Source of the DNA: JBBIWA01 sp037439425
Lineage (GTDB): Bacteria > Acidobacteriota > Blastocatellia > RBC074
DNA length: 21,075 nt
Direction of reading: 5' to 3'
Assembly: GCA_037439425.1 (NCBI GenBank)
Contig: JBBIWA010000089.1
Coordinates: forward strand, 1-21,075
Part shown: one piece after another, positions 7,483 through 14,739 of the stretch
Layout: each line of letters opens with the position of its first letter
Position numbering within the stretch: position 1 is the first letter of the stretch
The notes under the pieces: model-generated
What the model saw: only the letters and a program-made list of their open reading frames with translations
Told to the model about the DNA's origin: nothing
The model's database searches: none
Made by a program: the position numbers and the translations under genes

Positions 7483-7585
7483 CACCACTTTTGAAATGAG
7501 CAAGAGAATTGACGCTGGCGATAATTTGGTGTAGAAGGTGAAGCGCTGTAGAGGTTATCGCGCGCCAGGAAAGGGGGTTCCGTCT

Positions 7586-8200
7586 GTGGAACATCGCCCA
7601 TCCAACATCGGTTGGATCGAAGTCATCACCGGTTCCATGTTCAGCGGCAAGAGCGAAGAATTGATTCGCCGCTTGCGTCGCGCGCAGATTGCCCGTCAGA
7701 AGGTGCAGATCTTCAAGCCCGCCATTGACGCCCGTTATTCCGATAATCACATCGTTTCGCACTCTGAGATGCGCATCGAATCGCAGGTGGTCAGCTCGGC
7801 GCGCGAGATTCTGGCGCTAGTCGAAATTAGCACCACTGTGGTGGGAATTGATGAGGGGCAATTCTTCGATCAAGAACTGGTCAGTGTAGCCAATCAACTG
7901 GCCGACCAAGGCAAGCGCGTCATCATTGCTGGTCTGGATATGGACTACCTGGGCAAGCCATTTGAGCCGATGCCGTTGCTGATGGCCATTGCTGAAGATG
8001 TGACTAAGACCCGTGCGATCTGTGTCCAGTGCGGCAATCCTGCCACCTATACGCAGCGTTTAATTCAAAGAAAAGAACGAGTGGTTGTGGGCGCCGCCGG
8101 GTCTTACGAAGCGCGTTGCCGGCAATGCTTCGATCCGCACCTGACCGAGCGAGAGAATGAAGCTGGCCACGAAGTCGCGCTCAGTAACTGGGACCGTTAA
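7586..8200 (+). CDS. tdk: Thymidine kinase
   Basis: Phosphorylates thymidine to dTMP with ATP in nucleotide salvage, in the cytoplasm. From the chosen GTG start (7586) the protein is 204 residues, normal for the bacterial type II enzyme. It has the P-loop GSMFSGKS (16-23), the DEGQFF motif (89-94; E90 is the expected general base) and a structural zinc site formed by C146, C149, C178 and C181. The lasso/substrate region includes ERVVVGAAGSYEARCRQC. The GTG is preceded at good distance by AGGAAAGGGGG; the longer in-frame ATG at 7538 lacks such a site and adds a non-conserved leader. It heads a plus-strand run with glpX. Identification is firm. Confidence 0.95.
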   Translation: MEHRPSNIGWIEVITGSMFSGKSEELIRRLRRAQIARQKVQIFKPAIDARYSDNHIVSHSEMRIESQVVSSAREILALVEISTTVVGIDEGQFFDQELVSVANQLADQGKRVIIAGLDMDYLGKPFEPMPLLMAIAEDVTKTRAICVQCGNPATYTQRLIQRKERVVVGAAGSYEARCRQCFDPHLTERENEAGHEVALSNWDR

Positions 8201-8276
8201 TAGTTTCGGGCGCGAAAGCCGAGCCAGTAAGGGCTGCTTTTCAAAAGCCCAGCCCTGAGCGTTAAGGAGAACGGAT

Positions 8277-9326
8277 ATGCTCAAAGAACGAGCCATGGAG
8301 CACGATCTGCTGTATGACTTCTTGCGCGTGGTTGAGGCTGCTGCCATTGCGGCTGCGCGTACCATGGGACAGGGAGATCGCAAATATTCAGACCAAGTTG
8401 CAGTCGAAAAAATGCGCGCCGTTATGGACACCATCCCCATGGATGGGACCGTCGTCATCGGCGAAGGGGAGCGCGACGAAGCGCCTATGCTTTACATTGG
8501 CGAGCGCCTCGGGTTAGGCGCGCACGATGGAAATCCGCATGGCTATCCAGAAGTTGATATTGCTGTCGATCCGCTCGAAGGCACCAATCTGTGTGCCATG
8601 GGCGCTCCCAATGCGATTGCTGTACTGGCGGCTGCGGAGAGAGGTGGGTTGATCAATGCGCCGGACATTTACATGAACAAGATTGTCGTCGGTCCAGCGG
8701 CCAAAGGCGCAGTAGACATTGATGCCCCGGTCAAGGATAACTTGAAGACGATCGCGCGGCGCTTGAACCGCGATGTCTCTGACCTCGTGGTGATCGTGCT
8801 GGACCGTCCACGCCACAAGAAGCTAATCGCTGAGATTCGCCAAGCGGGTGCGCGCATCAAGTTGATCTCAGATGGGGATCTTTCTGCTGGGATCTCGGCC
8901 GCCGTCGGCGGCTCCGGGGTGCATGCCTTGATGGGCATCGGCGGCGCACCGGAAGGGGTGCTGACAGCAGCAGCGATGCGTTGTCTGAATGGTGAAATTC
9001 AGGCACGCTTCGTCCTCAAGCAGCAGCTTGAGCAACAGGAAGATCGCGACAAGATCCCCGATGGAGTGGTTGAGCGGATGAAGGCGATGGGGATCAAAGA
9101 TCCAAAGAAGGTTTACGACACCAATGATCTGGCGCCCGGTAAAAAGATCATCTTTGCGGCCTGCGGGGTGACCGATGGTACCATCTTGCGCGGAGTGCGC
9201 TTCTTCGGCACCGGCAAACGGACCCAGTCGCTGGTGATGACTACCGAGACGCGTCACGTTCGCTTCATTGACACCGTCCACGTCGAAGGCGGTGCGGATG
9301 CGGTGATTCGATTCGATAAGATGTAG
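8277..9326 (+). CDS. glpX: Fructose-1,6-bisphosphatase class II
   Basis: Hydrolyses fructose-1,6-bisphosphate to fructose-6-phosphate in gluconeogenesis; some relatives also act on sedoheptulose-1,7-bisphosphate. The protein is 349 residues, slightly above the usual ~330. Lithium-sensitive phosphatase-fold motifs are clear: GEGERDEAPM (62-71), DIAVDPLEGT (94-103), and ISDGDLSAG with GIGGAPEGV further on. An AAGGAG site lies about eight bases before the ATG. It is 76 bases downstream of tdk and directly upstream of a DUF2085 gene. Nothing looks broken. Some family members are bifunctional in cyanobacteria; sequence alone does not settle this here. Confidence 0.94.
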   Translation: MLKERAMEHDLLYDFLRVVEAAAIAAARTMGQGDRKYSDQVAVEKMRAVMDTIPMDGTVVIGEGERDEAPMLYIGERLGLGAHDGNPHGYPEVDIAVDPLEGTNLCAMGAPNAIAVLAAAERGGLINAPDIYMNKIVVGPAAKGAVDIDAPVKDNLKTIARRLNRDVSDLVVIVLDRPRHKKLIAEIRQAGARIKLISDGDLSAGISAAVGGSGVHALMGIGGAPEGVLTAAAMRCLNGEIQARFVLKQQLEQQEDRDKIPDGVVERMKAMGIKDPKKVYDTNDLAPGKKIIFAACGVTDGTILRGVRFFGTGKRTQSLVMTTETRHVRFIDTVHVEGGADAVIRFDKM

Positions 9327-9369
9327 TGCTAAGGTGAGCCGAGCTGAGCCTTTCGGACTTCTCACGGTC

Positions 9370-9870
9370 ATGGAATTGATCCCACCTCTCAGAGCGCGTC
9401 TCATTTATGTCGTGACATTAGTGGGTGCGGGGTGGTGGCTGGCTTTGAGCTTTGCCGCGCCCTGGCTGGCGGCCGAGCATCACTATACTTCGGCTAGCTG
9501 GGTCTATGCTGCCCTGTCGGTCGTCTGTCATCAGATGCCGCAGCGGTCGTTTCATTGGCTGGGCTATCCGCTGGGCGTCTGCGCGCGCTGCGTGGGGATC
9601 TATGCTGGATTCTTCCTGGGGCTGCTGTTTTATCCGCTTGTGCGGCAAGTAGAGGAAGAAGCCGTCCCGCAGCGCCACTGGCTCTGGTTGACTGCTGCGC
9701 CCACAGTGATTGACGTCGCAGGGGATGCGGTGAGGCTTTTCGCCAATACGTTTCTCTCTCGCACGGTCACAGGCTTGATCCTGGGCGCTGGCGTAGCGTT
9801 TTACGTGCTGCCTGGCTTCATCAGGCTCGGCTTTGAAAGACTCCAGGCTGGGGAGAACCGAAACGGGTGA
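9370..9870 (+). CDS. DUF2085 membrane protein
   Basis: A 166-residue integral membrane protein with the DUF2085 signature VVCHQMPQRSFHWLGYPLGVCARCVGIYAGFFLG, shown here as CHQMPQRSFHW and then GVCARCVGIYAGFFLG. Three to four hydrophobic segments are visible: near the N-terminus, around the CARC motif, at the central LTAAPTVIDVAGD segment, and at GLILGAGVAFYVLPGF. The conserved Cys and His residues suggest a redox or metal role, but the family function is unknown. The start is open: ATG at 9370 is used, but an in-frame GTG at 9334, eight bases after the glpX stop, is also possible by translational coupling. The stop overlaps the next gene's GTG. Confidence 0.82.
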   Translation: MELIPPLRARLIYVVTLVGAGWWLALSFAAPWLAAEHHYTSASWVYAALSVVCHQMPQRSFHWLGYPLGVCARCVGIYAGFFLGLLFYPLVRQVEEEAVPQRHWLWLTAAPTVIDVAGDAVRLFANTFLSRTVTGLILGAGVAFYVLPGFIRLGFERLQAGENRNG

Positions 9871-10541
9871 GACCCGAGATGGCAGAAGTGGATCAGAAGC
9901 AACCAGCAATTGTGGGCGGAGTCATTGTCGGAGTGCTTTCGGTGATCCCGATAGTGAGCGAGCTCAATACTTGCTGCTGCTTATGGGCATTGCTTGGCGG
10001 GATGATAGCAGCCAAATTGTTAATTGACAGTTCGCCACAACCAGTGAAGGCTGGGGATGGAGCGATGGTTGGGTTATGGGCGGGCTTGATTGGCGGCGCG
10101 ATCCGCTTTTTTGTCGGTCTCCCCATCGAGCTGATGACCGGCGGCCTTAAATTGCGCCTGCTAGAGCGGCTCGCCGACTGGACAGGTGATCCCAAATTGC
10201 AGGAGCTGGTCCAGCGCATAATCGAACAGGCGCAAACGCAGAGCCTGTTGCAATGGTTAATAGGGGCAGTCCCGATCTTTATCATCGGAGCTCTCATCCT
10301 GGCGGGCTTTACCGTCCTCGGCGGCTTGCTGGGGGTGGCTTTGTTTGAGAAGCGCACAGAGCCGGTCGCCTCACCACCACCTTATCCACCTCATCCGCAC
10401 TCTTTGCCGCCCTCGCCACCACCGGGTGAAGCGCAAGCGGCACTGCCCTCGCAAGAGAGACCAGCGGATGGGCCATCGTGCGAGAGGGATGAAAGCAAAG
10501 CCAGCGATCATCCGGGCGATGATCGCTCCATCGTGGAATAG
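9867..10541 (+). CDS. Unrecognised membrane protein with proline-rich tail
   Basis: 224 residues from a GTG that overlaps the upstream stop (GTGA), which suggests coupled translation; an ATG at 9879 is an alternative. Three to four hydrophobic stretches are visible: IVGGVIVGVLSVIPIV, CCCLWALLGGMIAAKLL, MVGLWAGLIGGAIRFFVG and LIGAVPIFIIGALILAGF. A CCC run sits in the second segment. A charged, helix-like loop (LERLADWTGDPKLQELVQR) separates the two halves. The last ~50 residues are proline-rich and charged, probably cytoplasmic or disordered. I do not recognise a family with confidence; glycine-rich 'DUF' membrane proteins of similar layout are common. It ends 16 bases before MITE copy 2. Confidence 0.7.
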   Translation: MRPEMAEVDQKQPAIVGGVIVGVLSVIPIVSELNTCCCLWALLGGMIAAKLLIDSSPQPVKAGDGAMVGLWAGLIGGAIRFFVGLPIELMTGGLKLRLLERLADWTGDPKLQELVQRIIEQAQTQSLLQWLIGAVPIFIIGALILAGFTVLGGLLGVALFEKRTEPVASPPPYPPHPHSLPPSPPPGEAQAALPSQERPADGPSCERDESKASDHPGDDRSIVE

Positions 10542-10557
10542 ACATTCGTGCTATCAG

Positions 10558-10682
10558 GGGTGCAAAAGTGGGACCAAACAAGCCCGCCCTCACGAGCCTA
10601 CGCTTGGAGCGTGACGGACTTGTGCACGAGCCGCAGCATGCAAGATGCGTGCGCTCGTGAGGGCAAGTCCCACTTTGCACCC
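10558..10682. mobile_element. MITE-like palindromic element, copy 2
   Basis: 125 bp with terminal inverted repeats GGGTGCAAAAGTGGGAC and GTCCCACTTTGCACCC. It shares with copy 1 the GGGACCAAACA start, a CCTCACGAGC block and AGATGCGTGCGCT. An inner inverted repeat (CCTCACGAGC with GCTCGTGAGG) means it can fold almost fully on itself. No ORF. It sits between the unknown membrane-protein gene and the first ompH. Confidence 0.72.
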
Positions 10683-10791
10683 TGCTGTCAGCTTCAGCCG
10701 GCCTTACTTGATTTGAACAAGGGGGTAAGTGATAATAACTGCTCCTTCAATTAAGTGATTACCAATAGAAGACCAAGGAGCAATTTCAAGT

Positions 10792-11427
10792 ATGAAGAGA
10801 CTGACTCTGTTCGTTATCGCCACCGCCAGTCTGCTTTCGCTGATGGCTGTGGCTCAGACCCCGACCCCACCCAGGCAGACACCACCTCAACAGCAGCAAC
10901 CAGCAGCCAGCCCTGGCGGCAGTGGCGCTGAAGGAAAAATCGCGGTCATCAATACCGCTGCTTTCCGTAATGGCATTCAGGAACTGAAAGTAAGGCTCGA
11001 TGCGCTCAACGTGGAATTCGAGCCGAAGAATAAAGAGCTTCAGTCATTGCAAGAGAACATCGAAAACATCAAGAATAAGATTCAAACTCAAGGCCCAACT
11101 GTACAGCCGGCGGTGCGCAATCAGTGGATGGAAGAAGGTGCGGCGCTCGAAAAAGAACTCAAACGCAAGGCGGAAGACTACGATGCGTTGGCGAAGAGAC
11201 GCTTCGAGGAAGTCTCCGGCCCTATCTATGACAAGATCGGCAACTTCCTTGATCAGTATGCTAAAAAGCACAGGATCTCCATGGTGTTAGAAGTCGGCGC
11301 CGCGCAGCAAAGTGGATTGCTGGTTTTTGCGGCAGCCACGACTGATATTACCGAAGACTTCATGAGAGAGTACAACAAAGCCAATCCTGCCACGGCTGCT
11401 TCACCCTCGGCAACCGGAAAGCCCTAG
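10792..11427 (+). CDS. OmpH/Skp-like periplasmic chaperone
   Basis: Skp-type proteins trap unfolded outer-membrane proteins in the periplasm and hand them to the BAM complex. The 211-residue product has a signal peptide (MKRLTLFVIATASLLSLMAVA, cleavage predicted after A21), a proline/glutamine-rich linker (about 22-45) and the typical first strand KIAVINTAAFRNGIQELK. A long charged coiled-coil-prone region (about 65-145) is followed by a C-terminal strand pair (ISMVLEVGAAQQSGLLVFA) with the DITEDFMREYN end. AAGGAG lies 11 bases before ATG. It is followed by a close paralogue and then lpxD, a common gene order in Gram-negative genomes. No bamA is visible upstream. Confidence 0.88.
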   Translation: MKRLTLFVIATASLLSLMAVAQTPTPPRQTPPQQQQPAASPGGSGAEGKIAVINTAAFRNGIQELKVRLDALNVEFEPKNKELQSLQENIENIKNKIQTQGPTVQPAVRNQWMEEGAALEKELKRKAEDYDALAKRRFEEVSGPIYDKIGNFLDQYAKKHRISMVLEVGAAQQSGLLVFAAATTDITEDFMREYNKANPATAASPSATGKP

Positions 11428-11431
11428 CAAC

Positions 11432-11452
11432 CAGTAATCAGTATTCAGTAGA
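11432..11452. repeat. Heptamer array (CAGTATT-type), three units
   Basis: CAGTAAT, CAGTATT, CAGTAGA in register, directly after the stop of the first ompH gene. One of several seven-base arrays in this window. Confidence 0.6.
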
Positions 11453-11491
11453 AAGTCTGCCGGTTAGGCGAATCTTTGCAGAAAGAGAGGA

Positions 11492-12211
11492 ATGTTTCTA
11501 AAAATGAGGAGTGGTTTAGCTTACTTGAGTGACGCCCTGAAAGCAGCCAAGATGCGTTGCGGGCAGGAGGCCCGCCTACCCAGGTGGGGGCTGGGCAGAG
11601 AGAGTAGTTGCGCGCTGGTAATGGGCGCTTTACTTGCGGTTGCCGCTTGGGCCCAGACTCCACCACCGCCACCGCGTCAGACACCACCTACCCCAGCTGC
11701 GCCAGCCGGAGGACAGGGAGCCGAGGGGAAGATCGCCATCATCAATACCGCCGCCTTCCGCACCGGGATCAATGAACTGAAAGCCCAACTTGAAGTGCTC
11801 AACAAAGAGTTCGAACCTAAAAATAAGGAATTGGCCGATCTCCAGAAGCAGATTGAAGAGCTAAATAATAAAATGCAAACCCAGAGACTGACGGTCCAAG
11901 CCACCGTTCTGAATCAGTGGGTAGAGCAGAAGGCAGAGTTGGAGAAGAGCTTCAAGCGCCGGCAGGAAGACTATCAGGCGGAGTTCCAAAAGCGAGGCCA
12001 GCAATTAACCAGTCCGATTTACGACCGGCTCGGTGAGTTCCTGAGCAGATATGCTGAAAAGAACGGGATCGTCTTGGTAGTGGAGGCCGTGGCTGCGCAA
12101 CAGGCCGGGTTGCTGGTCTATGCGACCGCAGCCACTGACATCACTGAAGACTTCATGAAAGAGTACAACAAACTCTATCCTGCATCCGCCTCAGCCGCCA
12201 AGCAACCTTAG
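11492..12211 (+). CDS. OmpH/Skp-like periplasmic chaperone, second copy
   Basis: A paralogue of the preceding gene: both have KIA[VI]INTAAFR.GI.ELK, a charged coiled coil, and QQ[AS]GLLV.A.A.TDITEDFM[KR]EYNK near the end. A Skp-like periplasmic chaperone role is expected. The leader is odd: the open frame gives 54 residues before the predicted cleavage (LVMGALLAVAAWA|QTPP), and residues ~13-36 come from repeat-like DNA with the palindrome GCGGGC-AGGAG-GCCCGC (11559-11575). Starts at 11492, 11504 and 11621 are all possible; the last gives a very short signal peptide without a basic end. A GAGAGGA stretch precedes the first two. It is followed 108 bases later by lpxD. Confidence 0.85.
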   Translation: MFLKMRSGLAYLSDALKAAKMRCGQEARLPRWGLGRESSCALVMGALLAVAAWAQTPPPPPRQTPPTPAAPAGGQGAEGKIAIINTAAFRTGINELKAQLEVLNKEFEPKNKELADLQKQIEELNNKMQTQRLTVQATVLNQWVEQKAELEKSFKRRQEDYQAEFQKRGQQLTSPIYDRLGEFLSRYAEKNGIVLVVEAVAAQQAGLLVYATAATDITEDFMKEYNKLYPASASAAKQP

Positions 12212-12319
12212 CAAGTAGTTCTCCAGGTCGCTTGAGCGATGGCCAAAGCCGTCGCCCGCTGGATTCTCTTCAGGGCGAGCAGCTGGGCTGCGGCCGCAGC
12301 AGCAGAGGATGCTCTTAAG

Positions 12320-13354
12320 ATGGCCATGACGCTTGCCGAACTAGCTGGGCTGATCAAAGCGCAGTTACGTGGTGATGGCGCAATCGAGATTACCGGAGTG
12401 GCTTCGCTTGACCAGGCGCGAGTTGGAGAGGTTACTCTCCTCGCTGATGCCACCCGCTTGAGCCAACTAGCCAGCTGTCCAGCGACGGCGCTGATTGTCC
12501 CGGAAAAACTGGCTGAAGAGGCAGCATTGGAGCATTACCCGCTGCTGATTGCCCAAAATGCGAAGCTCGCCTTTGCGCGCGCCATCCAGGTCTTTTATGG
12601 CCGACCTTACGAACCGCGCGGCGTGAGCGAGGACCTAGTGATAGGAGAAGGCTCGCGCTTGGGGCGCGATTGCTCCATTTACCCACGCGTGACGATAGGC
12701 TGCGATTCAGTCATTGGTGACCGCGTAACCCTGCATCCCGGCGTCGTCATTGGCGATCGCGTCAAGATCGGCGATGAGACAGTACTCTTTGCTAACGTCT
12801 CGGTCTACGATGATTGCGAGATCGGCGCGCGCTGCCGCATTCATAGTGGCACGGTGATCGGGGCCGACGGCTTCAGCTTCGTGCCCGATGAAGAAGAGCG
12901 CCAGTTCAAGTTGCTTCAGGTCGGGCGCGTGGTGATCGAAGATGAGGTTGAAATCGGAGCCAATTGTTGTGTAGATCGCGCCGGCTTTGGCACCACGCGC
13001 ATCCGGCGCGGAGCCAAATTTGACAATCTGATTCAGATCGGTCACAACTGCGACATCGGCGAAAATAGTGTGGTTGCGGCGCTGGCCGGTTTCTCCGGTG
13101 GCACCAAAGTCGGTCGCAACGTGATCATTGCCGGTCAGATCGGCACCAATCAGCACATCACGATCGGCGACCGCGCTATCATTACTGCGCGCACGGGAGT
13201 GACCAAGAGCGTCGCTGCTGGCCGCATGGTCGGCGGCATGATGCCGGCGCAGGATTATCAAAAGTGGCGGCGCGCTCAGGCGCTTTTTGCCCGCTTGCCA
13301 GAACTGTTTGAGCGGTTAAAGAAGCTGGAAAAGACAGTGATGAGTGATGAATGA
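12320..13354 (+). CDS. lpxD: UDP-3-O-(3-hydroxyacyl)glucosamine N-acyltransferase
   Basis: Third step of lipid A synthesis: N-acylates UDP-3-O-acylglucosamine from acyl-ACP, in the cytoplasm as a trimer. From ATG 12320 the protein has 344 residues, the usual length. The N-terminal uridine-binding domain (MTLAELAGLI, ITGVASLDQA) leads into left-handed beta-helix hexapeptide repeats (about 100-310). GADGFSF is at 181-187, and QIGHNCDIG holds H242, the equivalent of the catalytic histidine. The C-terminal helix (QDYQKWRRAQALFARLPEL) is present. AGAGGAT precedes the start; the longer frame from 12239 adds an alanine-rich, non-conserved leader. Its last codons (TVMSDE) are made of the GTGATGA heptamer repeat. 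Confidence 0.95.
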   Translation: MAMTLAELAGLIKAQLRGDGAIEITGVASLDQARVGEVTLLADATRLSQLASCPATALIVPEKLAEEAALEHYPLLIAQNAKLAFARAIQVFYGRPYEPRGVSEDLVIGEGSRLGRDCSIYPRVTIGCDSVIGDRVTLHPGVVIGDRVKIGDETVLFANVSVYDDCEIGARCRIHSGTVIGADGFSFVPDEEERQFKLLQVGRVVIEDEVEIGANCCVDRAGFGTTRIRRGAKFDNLIQIGHNCDIGENSVVAALAGFSGGTKVGRNVIIAGQIGTNQHITIGDRAIITARTGVTKSVAAGRMVGGMMPAQDYQKWRRAQALFARLPELFERLKKLEKTVMSDE

Positions 13355-13357
13355 TGA
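13337..13357. repeat. Heptamer array GTGATGA x3 over the lpxD stop
   Basis: GTGATGA, GTGATGA, ATGATGA in register. It encodes the last residues and supplies the stop codon of lpxD, and offers overlapping ATG/TGA triplets at the junction with fabZ. Confidence 0.7.
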
Positions 13358-13408
13358 GCAGTATTGTCATCGCTCCTCACCCCGCGCTTATCGCTCTTCA
13401 CTATACTT

Positions 13409-13891
13409 ATGGACATCAACGAAATCCAAACCATCCTACCCCACCGTTACCCATTTCTGTTGATCGATCGGATCGTCGAGATCGAGCCGCTCAAACGGAT
13501 CGTGGCGATCAAGAACGTGACGATCAACGAGTTCTTTTTTCAAGGCCATTTCCCGGGCGCGCCGGTGATGCCGGGCGTGCTGATCGTCGAGGCGATGGCC
13601 CAGGCCGGGGCGGTACTGCTCTTCCGCGAAGTGCCCGACCGCGACAACAAATTGCTCTACTTCACCCGCATTGACGAAGCCAAGTTTCGCAAACCTGTGG
13701 GCCCCGGTGATCAGCTCCGAATCGAAGTGAGCGTGATTAAATACAAGATGGGCTATTGCAAGCTGCGCGCGGAGGCTTATGTTGATGGCCAACTGGTGAC
13801 CGAAGCGATAATCGCTTCGGGTCTGGCCGATCGCAACGCGGCGCCCAAAGTCGCTCCCGCGCCAACATCTCCCCCTGAAGAGGATCAGTGA
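13409..13891 (+). CDS. fabZ: 3-hydroxyacyl-ACP dehydratase
   Basis: Dehydrates 3-hydroxyacyl-ACP to trans-2-enoyl-ACP in fatty acid elongation and competes with LpxA/LpxD for 3-hydroxyacyl-ACP, which explains its place between them. 160 residues, normal for FabZ. It has the hot-dog fold motif LPHRYPFLLIDR (10-21) and GHFPGAPVMPGVLIVEAMAQAG with the catalytic H47 and E61. A C-terminal Pro/Ala tail (about 145-160) is slightly longer than usual. ATG 13409 begins the conserved MDINEIQ. No clear Shine-Dalgarno site precedes it, so translation may depend on coupling to lpxD, 54 bases upstream. The stop lies inside the palindrome at 13888-13934. Confidence 0.94.
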   Translation: MDINEIQTILPHRYPFLLIDRIVEIEPLKRIVAIKNVTINEFFFQGHFPGAPVMPGVLIVEAMAQAGAVLLFREVPDRDNKLLYFTRIDEAKFRKPVGPGDQLRIEVSVIKYKMGYCKLRAEAYVDGQLVTEAIIASGLADRNAAPKVAPAPTSPPEEDQ

Positions 13892-13943
13892 TGAGTGATG
13901 AGTAAAGGATGATCCTTTACTCATCACTCATCACTCATCACTT
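13888..13943. repeat. Perfect 23-bp-arm palindrome of TCATCAC/GTGATGA heptamers between fabZ and lpxA
   Basis: Arms 13888-13910 and 13912-13934 are exact reverse complements with a single central G. The arms are built of GTGATGA units and their complement, plus an inner TAAAGGAT/ATCCTTTA. One more TCATCAC unit continues to the base before the lpxA start. The left arm includes the fabZ stop codon. In RNA it would be a very stable hairpin covering the whole spacer, with no T-run. There is no recognisable ribosome-binding site for lpxA in it. Confidence 0.9.
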
Positions 13944-14714
13944 ATGATTCATTCAACCGCCATCATCAGTCCCAAAGCCGAACTGGGTGCGCATGTCTCG
14001 GTTGGGCCTTACTCGATTATCGGCGAGGAGGTGGTGATTCACGATGAAGTCGAGATCGCCGGTCACGTCGTGATTGAAGGGCCGAGTGAAATTGGCCGAG
14101 GCACGCGCATCTTTCCTTTTGCCTACCTTGGTCAACCACCGCAGGACCTCAAGTTCGCTGGCGAGCGTTCGCGGTTGATCGTTGGCGAGCGCAACATCAT
14201 CCGCGAGTACGTCTCCATGCACCGTGGTACGGCGGGCGGCGGCGGCGTGACTGTCGTCGGCCACGACAATCTGTTTATGGCGCAATCGCACATCGCCCAC
14301 GATTGCCGTGTCGGTTCGCACACCATCTTTGCCAACGGCGCTTCGCTGGCAGGTCATGTCGAAGTGGCCGATTACGCGACGCTTGGTGCTTATGTTGGCG
14401 TCCATCAATTCTGTCGCGTGGGCGCGCATGCTTTCATCGGAGCCTATTCAAAAATCGTCAAAGACGCCCTGCCTTACGCACGCACAGATGGCAATCACGC
14501 GAAATGCTACGGCGCTAACACCCTCGGCCTGCGCCGTCGTGGTTTTTCCAACGAAGCTATTGGCCACCTCCAGCATGCCTTTCATCTGCTGCTGGCTTCC
14601 AGGCTCAACACCACTCAGGCGCTCGAACGCATCAAGGCCGAAATGGCAGGCATCCCGGAGATTGATTACCTGATCGAGTTCATCGAGACCTCACAGCGTG
14701 GGGTGGTTAAATGA
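13944..14714 (+). CDS. lpxA: UDP-N-acetylglucosamine O-acyltransferase
   Basis: First step of lipid A synthesis: transfers a 3-hydroxyacyl chain from ACP to UDP-GlcNAc. 256 residues, near the usual 255-265. Hexapeptide repeats form a left-handed beta helix over the first ~180 residues (MIHSTAIISPKAELG, VGPYSIIGEEV). The motif HIAHDC carries H119, equivalent to the catalytic H125 of the E. coli enzyme. GASLAGHVEVAD and VGVHQFCRVGAHAFIGA follow, then DGNHAKCYGANTLGLRRRGF and the C-terminal helical domain. The start is fixed by the family N-terminus (MIHSTAII). The spacer upstream is a palindrome without a clear Shine-Dalgarno site, so initiation control is unusual. The next gene's frame begins close to its end. 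Confidence 0.95.
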   Translation: MIHSTAIISPKAELGAHVSVGPYSIIGEEVVIHDEVEIAGHVVIEGPSEIGRGTRIFPFAYLGQPPQDLKFAGERSRLIVGERNIIREYVSMHRGTAGGGGVTVVGHDNLFMAQSHIAHDCRVGSHTIFANGASLAGHVEVADYATLGAYVGVHQFCRVGAHAFIGAYSKIVKDALPYARTDGNHAKCYGANTLGLRRRGFSNEAIGHLQHAFHLLLASRLNTTQALERIKAEMAGIPEIDYLIEFIETSQRGVVK

Positions 14715-14739
14715 GCTGGCGGATGAGAGGAGGAGCCAG

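Noticed and set aside
7360..10680. Composite transposon formed by the two MITE-like copies
   Set aside because: No transposase lies between them and no target duplication frames the whole unit, so only the bracketing is reported.
10708..10738. Candidate promoter before the first ompH (TTGATT/TTGAAC with TAATAA)
   Set aside because: Spacing is 19 or 14 bases, neither close to 17, and the boxes are weak matches.
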